A stretch of DNA of 26,065 bases, taken from Acidimicrobiaceae bacterium (GTDB lineage Bacteria > Actinomycetota > Acidimicrobiia > Acidimicrobiales > Salinilacustritrichaceae). The notes below the pieces were generated by a model, which saw only the letters and a list, made by a program, of their open reading frames with translations, made no database searches and was not told the DNA's origin. Each line of letters begins with the position of its first letter. Position 1 is the first letter of the stretch. Position numbers and translations under genes: made by a program. Shown here one piece after another: positions 18,138 through 26,065 of this stretch. The DNA is taken from positions 21,207-47,271 of the forward strand of contig DMTU01000028.1 of assembly GCA_003476595.1 (NCBI GenBank), in the 5' to 3' direction.

Positions 18138-19171
18138 TGCTGGGTCTGGAACTGGCGTACTGGCAGGAGTCGATCCTGCGCAGCCTCGGCGTCCTCGCCG
18201 CGGTCCTGCTGCCCGCGGGCACGTTCGTCTACGTGTTCCTGTTCAAGATGGTCAGCTTCATGCAGAACCGCCTCGGCCCCATGGAGGCCGGCCCGTACGG
18301 CTCCATGCAGCTGCTGGCCGAGGTCGGCAAGGCGCTCCAGAAGGAAGACGTTGTCCCCGACGCCGCCGACCGCACGCTGTTCAAGATGGCGCCGTACCTC
18401 GTGGTCGCCACGGTGCTGCTCACCTACGTCGTGGTGCCCTTCGGGCCCGACATGGTGTTCATCGACAACCAGGTCTTCGGCACCGGGATCTTCTACGTCA
18501 TGGCCGTGTCGTCGATCTCGGTGATCGGCATCATCCTCGCCGGCTGGGCGTCGGCCTCGAAGTACTCCCTGCTCGGCGCCCTGCGCGCGGCGGGCCAGCT
18601 CATCGCCTACGAGCTGCCCCTCGTGCTGTCGGTGGTGGGCGTGGTCATCCAGGCCGGCACCCTCGACCTGCAGCGCATCATCGTGGCCCAGGCCACCGGC
18701 GAGATCTTCGGGTGGGGCGCCATCGGCAACCCCTTCATCCTCACCCAGTTCATCGGCCTGCTGATCTTCATGATCGCCATGCAGGCCGAGCTGGCCCAGA
18801 CCCCCTTCGACATGCCGGTGGCCGAGTCCGAGGTCGTCGGCGGCTACCACGTCGAGTACACCGGCCTGCGCTTCCTGCTGTTCTTCATCGGCGAGTTCGC
18901 CACCGCCGGTGCGTTCTCCGCCATCGCCGCCACGCTGTTCCTCGGTGGCTGGTGGCTCCCCGGCCTCGACCTCGACGCCAACTACATGAACGTGGTCGGC
19001 CCCCTCGTGCTGCTGGCCAAGATGATGGTCTTCGGCGGGATCATCTTCTTCATCCGGTTCACGTACCCGCGGCTGCGCGAGGACCAGCTCCAGCGCTTCG
19101 CCTGGAAGTTCCTCATCCCGCTCGCGCTCGTGAACATCACGGCCACCGGCATCCTCAAGGTGGTGTTCTGA
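18134..19171 (+). CDS. nuoH: NADH-quinone oxidoreductase subunit H, second copy (NuoH2), divergent
   Basis: This is a second quinone-tunnel membrane subunit of 345 residues with about eight hydrophobic segments. The fold motifs are recognisable ([27 protein letters not shown]), but several usually invariant charges are changed. FERK becomes FLFK (L36, F37), GPNR becomes GPME (E51), and NR-x-PFD becomes AQTPFD (A221, Q222). NuoH1 at 4955 keeps all of these. ATG 18134 overlaps the nuoD stop, and GGGAG (18119-18123) lies 10 nt upstream. ATG 18137 is in the same frame. The rest of the protein shows no frameshift or truncation, so I expect a functional but specialised subunit. Confidence 0.93.
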   Translation: MMLGLELAYWQESILRSLGVLAAVLLPAGTFVYVFLFKMVSFMQNRLGPMEAGPYGSMQLLAEVGKALQKEDVVPDAADRTLFKMAPYLVVATVLLTYVVVPFGPDMVFIDNQVFGTGIFYVMAVSSISVIGIILAGWASASKYSLLGALRAAGQLIAYELPLVLSVVGVVIQAGTLDLQRIIVAQATGEIFGWGAIGNPFILTQFIGLLIFMIAMQAELAQTPFDMPVAESEVVGGYHVEYTGLRFLLFFIGEFATAGAFSAIAATLFLGGWWLPGLDLDANYMNVVGPLVLLAKMMVFGGIIFFIRFTYPRLREDQLQRFAWKFLIPLALVNITATGILKVVF

Positions 19172-19665
19172 TGCCCAAGCCCAAGATCCCCGGCGTCATC
19201 TCCGGTCTGAAGGTCACCTTCAAGGAGATGCTGTCGCCGAACGTCACGGTGCAGTACCCGAGGGAGAAGGAGCCGCCGCCCACGCGGGCGCGCGGCGTCA
19301 TCGCCCTCAAGGAGGAGAACTGCACCGTCTGCATGCTGTGCGCGCGCAGCTGCCCGGACTGGTGCATCTACATCGAGGGCCACAAGGAGAAGGCGCCGCC
19401 GCGGCGCCCGGGCGGCAAGCCCCGCACCGTCTCCGCGCTCGACCGCTTCGACATCGACTACGCGCTGTGCATGTACTGCGGCATCTGCGTCGAGGTCTGC
19501 CCGTTCGACGCCCTGTTCTGGAGCCCGGAGTTCGAGTACTCCGAGCCCCGCATCGCCGACCTGCTCCACGACAAGGAGCGCCTCGGCGAGTGGATGGAGA
19601 CCGTCCCGGACTTCGAGCCCTACGAGGCCGGTTCGGAGCAGAAGGTCAAGAAGGTCCCCCGCTGA
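19171..19665 (+). CDS. nuoI: NADH-quinone oxidoreductase subunit I, second copy (NuoI2)
   Basis: This 8Fe ferredoxin-like subunit has 164 residues, without the long tail of NuoI1. Ligand sets are C51, C54, C57 with C61 ([12 protein letters not shown]) and C100, C103, C106 with C110 ([12 protein letters not shown]). It should pass electrons to cluster N2 in NuoB. In a complex without NuoG it would be the natural entry point for a soluble donor or a different input module. ATG 19171 overlaps the nuoH2 stop by 1 bp, with AAGGTGG at 19157-19163 as a weak ribosome site. The basic segment [13 protein letters not shown] (about 73-85) between the clusters replaces the acidic one in NuoI1. Confidence 0.94.
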   Translation: MPKPKIPGVISGLKVTFKEMLSPNVTVQYPREKEPPPTRARGVIALKEENCTVCMLCARSCPDWCIYIEGHKEKAPPRRPGGKPRTVSALDRFDIDYALCMYCGICVEVCPFDALFWSPEFEYSEPRIADLLHDKERLGEWMETVPDFEPYEAGSEQKVKKVPR

Positions 19666-20171
19666 TGGTCGCCCAGAACATCTTCTTCTACGTGATCGCG
19701 GCCGTGATGGCGTTCTCCGCCATCCGAGTGGTCACGGTCAAGAACGTGGTGCACGCCGCCATGTACCTCGTGCTCGTGCTGGCCGGCGTCGCCGCCCAGT
19801 ACGTCCTGCTGGCCTCGGAGTTCCTGGCCGCCACGCAGGTGCTCGTCTACATCGGCGCCATCGTCGTGCTGGTGCTCTTCGGCGTCATGCTCACCCGGGC
19901 CAAGCTCGGCGAGGACGTCAACCTCACCAACGACTACTGGTACGTCGGGGCCTTCACGGGCGTCATCTTGTTCGTGCTGCTCGCCGTGTCCCTGCTCGAC
20001 CACTTCGGCGACGAGCCCCTCGACCAGGCCAACGCCGAGACCCAGATCGTGGGCAACACCGAGCAGGTGTCCGACGCCATCTTCGGCACCTACGTCGTCC
20101 CCTTCGAGGCCGTGTCGGTGCTGCTGCTCGCCGCCCTGGTCGGGGCCATCGTGCTGGCGCGGAAGGACTGA
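19665..20171 (+). CDS. nuoJ: NADH-quinone oxidoreductase subunit J, second copy (NuoJ2)
   Basis: This 168-residue membrane subunit has five hydrophobic segments. The signature helix reads [20 protein letters not shown], followed by GVMLTRA. That helix style is common in 11-subunit and deltaproteobacterial-type enzymes and differs from NuoJ1. It lacks the acidic C-terminal tail of NuoJ1 and ends ARKD. ATG 19665 overlaps the nuoI2 stop (TGATG). Confidence 0.92.
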   Translation: MVAQNIFFYVIAAVMAFSAIRVVTVKNVVHAAMYLVLVLAGVAAQYVLLASEFLAATQVLVYIGAIVVLVLFGVMLTRAKLGEDVNLTNDYWYVGAFTGVILFVLLAVSLLDHFGDEPLDQANAETQIVGNTEQVSDAIFGTYVVPFEAVSVLLLAALVGAIVLARKD

Positions 20172-20173
20172 TC

Positions 20174-20482
20174 GTGGACGACCTCATGCTCAACCAGTTC
20201 CTGCTGCTGTCGGCGATCCTGTTCTCCGCCGGCGTGTACGGGGTGCTGGCCAAGCGCAACGCCGTCATCGTGCTGATGTCGATCGAGCTGATCCTCAACG
20301 CCGTGAACATCAACCTCGTCGCGTTCGGTGCCCACAACGGCACCATCGCCGGCTCGGTGTTCGCCCTGTTCGTGATCGCCGTCGCTGCCGCCGAGGTGGG
20401 TGTCGGCCTCGCCATCGTGCTGCTCATCTACCGCAACCGAAAGAGCGTGGACCTCGATGAGGTCGCGCAGATGAAGGGCTGA
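20174..20482 (+). CDS. nuoK: NADH-quinone oxidoreductase subunit K, second copy (NuoK2)
   Basis: This is a 102-residue, three-helix subunit. The membrane glutamates are in [10 protein letters not shown] and [10 protein letters not shown]. By eye it agrees with NuoK1 at under half of positions, so the duplication is old or the copies have different origins. GTG 20174 follows the nuoJ2 stop after 2 bp, and GGAAGGA (20161-20167) lies 6 nt upstream. ATG 20186 is an in-frame alternative but lacks as good a ribosome site. Confidence 0.93.
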   Translation: MDDLMLNQFLLLSAILFSAGVYGVLAKRNAVIVLMSIELILNAVNINLVAFGAHNGTIAGSVFALFVIAVAAAEVGVGLAIVLLIYRNRKSVDLDEVAQMKG

Positions 20483-20484
20483 TC

Positions 20485-22965
<2,481 letters not shown>

Positions 22966-23007
22966 CCCCTTCTTCCAGCCCAGCAGAGACCAGAGAGACG
23001 TACCGAC

Positions 23008-24549
23008 ATGGATTTCATCCAGGACTGGGGACTCACCGCGATGGTGTTCGCGCCGCTCGCCGGCGTCGCCATCATGATGCTGTTCCCCAAGGACGCCGAC
23101 GACACCCACAAGGTGCTGGCCCTGCTGACCTCCCTGGTCACCGCAGCGATCGGCATCGCAGTGCTCGCCGACTTCGACTACGACGACACGGGGTCGCTGC
23201 AGTTCCTGCGTGACAACGAGTGGATCAACGTCATCAACTCGCGGTTCATCCTCGGCATCGACGGCCTGTCCGTGCCGCTCATCGCGCTGACCCTGCTCAT
23301 CACGCCGCTGGTGATCGCCTACTCGTGGAACCACTTCCCCGAGCCGCACAACCCCAAGGCGTTCCTGTCCCTCATCCTCGTGCTGCACACCGGCATGCTC
23401 GGGACCTTCGTCGCCCAGGACCTGATCCTCTTCTTCGTCTTCTTCGAGGTCGTCCTGCTGCCGATGTACTTCATGATCGGCGTGTGGGGCGGGCCCGAGC
23501 GCCAGTACGCCTCGATCAAGTTCTTCCTCTACACGCTGTTCGGGTCGGCGCTGATGCTGCTGAGCTTCCTCGCGCTGTTCTTCCTGACCGGCGGCGAGAC
23601 GTTCTCGATGGTGGAGCTGGCCGAGCGGGTCCAGGGCATGGACATCGCCCGCACCACCCAGCTGATCGTGTTCGGCGGCATGTTCATGGGCTTCGCCATC
23701 AAGGTGCCGATGTTCCCGTTCCACACCTGGCTGCCCGACGCCCACACGCAGGCCCCCACGCAGGGCTCGGTGATCCTGGCCGCCGTGCTGCTGAAGCTCG
23801 GCACCTACGGCTTCATCCGCGTCGCGCTGCCGATCCTGCCCGAGGCCGCCCAGTCCTGGGCCCCGTGGATCGGTGGGCTCGCCGTCATCGGCATCATCTA
23901 CGGCGCCCTCGGGTGCCTGGCCCAGACCGACATGAAGCGACTGATCGCGTTCTCCTCGGTCGCCCACATGGGCTACACGATGCTCGGCATCTCCACCCTC
24001 ACCGACTTCGGCCTCAACGCCGCCGTGTTCGGCATGGTCGCCCACGGCCTCATCACCGGCATGCTCTTCTTCATCGCCGGTTCGGTGAAGGAGCGCTACC
24101 ACACCCTCGAGATCAAGCGCCTCGGCGGCCTGCTGGTCTCCGCCCCCCGCCTCGGCTGGATCCTGGGCTTCTGCACCATGGCCAGCCTCGGCCTCCCCGG
24201 CCTGGCCGGGTTCTGGGGCGAGTTCCCCGCCATCCTCGCCGCCTACCAGCCGGCCGAGGGCCTGCCGGTCGAGCTGTTCCGTGGCTACATGGTCGTGGCC
24301 GCCATCGGCACCGTGCTCGCGGCCGGCTACCTGCTCTGGCTCTACCAGCGCACCGCGTTCGGCACGGTCAAGGACGAGTTCGTCGACGACCCCAACATCC
24401 ACGACGTCAACGGGCCGGAGTGGATCGCCTGGACGCCGCTGCTCGCCCTCATCCTCATCCTCGGCGTCTACCCGAACCTGCTGTTCAAGGTCTCCGATGG
24501 CTCCATCGTGAACGTGGCCAGCCAGATCGCCGCGGCGACGGGGAACTGA
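23008..24549 (+). CDS. nuoM: NADH-quinone oxidoreductase subunit M, second copy (NuoM2)
   Basis: This middle proton-channel subunit has 513 residues, a typical length. Motifs are FFEVVLLPMYFMIGVWG (TM5 glutamate) and FAIKVPMFPFHTWLPDAH (TM7 lysine). The segment between them (LTGGETFSMVELAERVQG and on) is short, unlike the 97-residue charged segment in NuoM1. ATG 23008 follows the nuoL2 stop by 42 bp, the largest gap inside set 2. That gap holds only a weak purine-rich stretch (AGAGAGAC) and no promoter I can defend. Confidence 0.95.
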   Translation: MDFIQDWGLTAMVFAPLAGVAIMMLFPKDADDTHKVLALLTSLVTAAIGIAVLADFDYDDTGSLQFLRDNEWINVINSRFILGIDGLSVPLIALTLLITPLVIAYSWNHFPEPHNPKAFLSLILVLHTGMLGTFVAQDLILFFVFFEVVLLPMYFMIGVWGGPERQYASIKFFLYTLFGSALMLLSFLALFFLTGGETFSMVELAERVQGMDIARTTQLIVFGGMFMGFAIKVPMFPFHTWLPDAHTQAPTQGSVILAAVLLKLGTYGFIRVALPILPEAAQSWAPWIGGLAVIGIIYGALGCLAQTDMKRLIAFSSVAHMGYTMLGISTLTDFGLNAAVFGMVAHGLITGMLFFIAGSVKERYHTLEIKRLGGLLVSAPRLGWILGFCTMASLGLPGLAGFWGEFPAILAAYQPAEGLPVELFRGYMVVAAIGTVLAAGYLLWLYQRTAFGTVKDEFVDDPNIHDVNGPEWIAWTPLLALILILGVYPNLLFKVSDGSIVNVASQIAAATGN

Positions 24550-24553
24550 TCCG

Positions 24554-26041
24554 GTGCTCGCCGTGCTCGCCCAGGTCAGCGACTTCGTCGCACCCAACAT
24601 CGACTACCACGCGTTCGGTCCCGAGCTCGCGCTCGTCGGCGCGCTCGTGGCGGTGCTGGTCGTCGACCTGATCAAGCCGGACGGGAACAACCCGTTCCTG
24701 TCCTCCATCGCCGGCCTCGGCGTGCTCGGCGCCCTGATCCCCGTGATCACGCTGGCCACCGACGGCGCCGACCGGTTCCTGTTCGACGGCGCCTACGTGG
24801 TCGACAACTTCTCGCTCGTGGTCAAGGCCCTGTTCCTCGTGTCGGGCTACGTCGTCATCCTCATGTCGACGAACTACATCGCGGAAGGCGACTACGCCGA
24901 GGGGGAGTACTACTTCCTGCTCCTGTGCTCGTTGCTCGGCATGACGCTCATGGCCAGCGCGCGCGACCTCATCACGGTCTTCATCGCCCTCGAGCTGCTC
25001 TCGATCCCCGCCTACATGCTCGCCGGCTGGCGCAAGCGGGACCTGATCGGCAACGAGGCCGGCGTGAAGTACTACCTGATGGGCGTGTTCGCCTCGGCGG
25101 TGCTGCTCTACGGCATGTCGATCCTGTTCGGCGTGGCCGGCGACACCCGCCTCGCCGAGATCGGCCAGGCCATCGCCGGCGGTGCCGGGGAGACGCCGCT
25201 CATCACCCTCGCCATCGTGTTCGTCGTGGTCGGGTTCGCCTTCAAGGTCTCGGCGGTGCCGTTCCACACCTGGGCACCCGACGTGTACGAGGGCGCGCCC
25301 ACGCCGATCACCGCGTTCCTCGCGGTGGCATCCAAGGCCGCCGGCTTCGTGGCCCTGCTGCAGGTGATCTACCTCGCCTTCCCCGGGCGCGACGACGTCA
25401 TCCAGCCCCTGATGTGGGTGCTGGCCGCAGCCACCATGACCATCGGCAACCTGATCGCGCTGCGCCAGACCAACGTGGTCCGGCTGCTGGCGTACTCCGG
25501 TGTCGCCCAGGCCGGCTTCATCCTCGCCCCGCTGTCGGTCGCGTCCGACCTGTCGCTCCAGGCCGTCATCACCTACCTGGTGATCTACGCGGCCATGAAC
25601 CTCGGCGCCTTCGCCGCCGTCATCGGCATCGCCCGCAAGACCCGCTCGGCCGAGATCACCTCCTTCGGCGGCCTGTTCGAGTACGCCCCGGGCCTGACGG
25701 TGATCCTGTCGCTGTTCCTGTTCAGCCTCGCCGGCATCCCGCCCCTCGGCGGCTGGCTGGCCAAGTTCGTGGTCTTCCGGGCCCTCGCCGATGCCAACAC
25801 CGCCTCCGGCTACGTGATGGGTGCCATCGTCGCCGTCAACTCGGTGATCGCGCTGTACTACTACGCGAACGTGGCCCGCGAGATGTGGATGAAGCCGGTG
25901 CCCGACGGCGACCGCAGCCCGGTCGTGGTGCCGTTCTCCATCGGCGCGGCCCTGGCCCTCACCGTCGTGGCCACCATGGCCTTCGGCGTGTCGAACCTGG
26001 CCACCCGCCTCGGCGACCAGGCCACGTTCCTGGCGTTCTGA
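24554..26041 (+). CDS. nuoN: NADH-quinone oxidoreductase subunit N, second copy (NuoN2)
   Basis: This proximal proton-channel subunit has 495 residues and is complete in the window. Motifs are FIALELLSIPAYMLAGWRKR (TM5 glutamate) and FKVSAVPFHTWAPDVYEGAP (TM7 lysine), then SKAAGF. About 13-14 hydrophobic segments are visible. GTG 24554 lies 4 bp after the nuoM2 stop, with no strong ribosome site, so coupling to nuoM2 is likely. It closes set 2. Only 24 bases follow, so a terminator cannot be judged. Confidence 0.94.
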   Translation: MLAVLAQVSDFVAPNIDYHAFGPELALVGALVAVLVVDLIKPDGNNPFLSSIAGLGVLGALIPVITLATDGADRFLFDGAYVVDNFSLVVKALFLVSGYVVILMSTNYIAEGDYAEGEYYFLLLCSLLGMTLMASARDLITVFIALELLSIPAYMLAGWRKRDLIGNEAGVKYYLMGVFASAVLLYGMSILFGVAGDTRLAEIGQAIAGGAGETPLITLAIVFVVVGFAFKVSAVPFHTWAPDVYEGAPTPITAFLAVASKAAGFVALLQVIYLAFPGRDDVIQPLMWVLAAATMTIGNLIALRQTNVVRLLAYSGVAQAGFILAPLSVASDLSLQAVITYLVIYAAMNLGAFAAVIGIARKTRSAEITSFGGLFEYAPGLTVILSLFLFSLAGIPPLGGWLAKFVVFRALADANTASGYVMGAIVAVNSVIALYYYANVAREMWMKPVPDGDRSPVVVPFSIGAALALTVVATMAFGVSNLATRLGDQATFLAF

Positions 26042-26065
26042 TCGGGGCTTCCTCGCTCCTCCGTC

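Overview
The window is a densely coding, very GC-rich stretch with every supported gene on the + strand. High GC, GTG/TTG starts, TANNNT-type -10 candidates and Mycobacterium-like NuoE/F/J/K/H sequences point to an actinobacterium. The acidic linkers and the variant NuoF C-terminus would fit the Acidimicrobiia (Iamia/Ilumatobacter-like), but the class-level placement is inference.

Layout: (1) 2-133, the 3' end of a rhodanese-like gene. (2) 225-13223, a ten-gene run nuoE-F-G-H-I-J-K-L-M-N (set 1): the NADH-oxidising module (E, F, G), the ferredoxin-like subunit I and the full membrane arm. It lacks nuoA-D. (3) 13237-15278, three genes with no evident link to respiration: a 113-residue protein of unknown function, a TauE/SafE-family permease and a membrane-anchored L,D-transpeptidase. 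(4) 15279-15390, the longest non-coding gap (112 bp), holding a strong inverted repeat, two 15-bp imperfect direct repeats 20 bp apart and a promoter placed so that nuoA may be leaderless. (5) 15391-26041, an eleven-gene run nuoA-B-C-D-H-I-J-K-L-M-N (set 2) with no nuoE, F or G. The last 24 bases (26042-26065) show nothing I can assign. No gene-free stretch exceeds 300 bp.

The region therefore carries one copy each of nuoA-G and two divergent copies each of nuoH-N. Set 1 resembles the usual actinobacterial complex I. Set 2 is a different lineage of the same enzyme and looks like a self-sufficient 11-subunit complex I (quinone module plus membrane arm) that would need an electron donor other than the NuoEFG module. 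Set 1 has no N2-cluster subunit (NuoB) or quinone-site subunit (NuoD) here, so it must obtain A-D from elsewhere in the genome or share those of set 2. Both membrane arms keep the lysine/glutamate proton-channel motifs. NuoH2 has lost several charged residues normally conserved around the quinone cavity. Most junctions overlap by 1-14 bp, so translation is probably coupled within each run.
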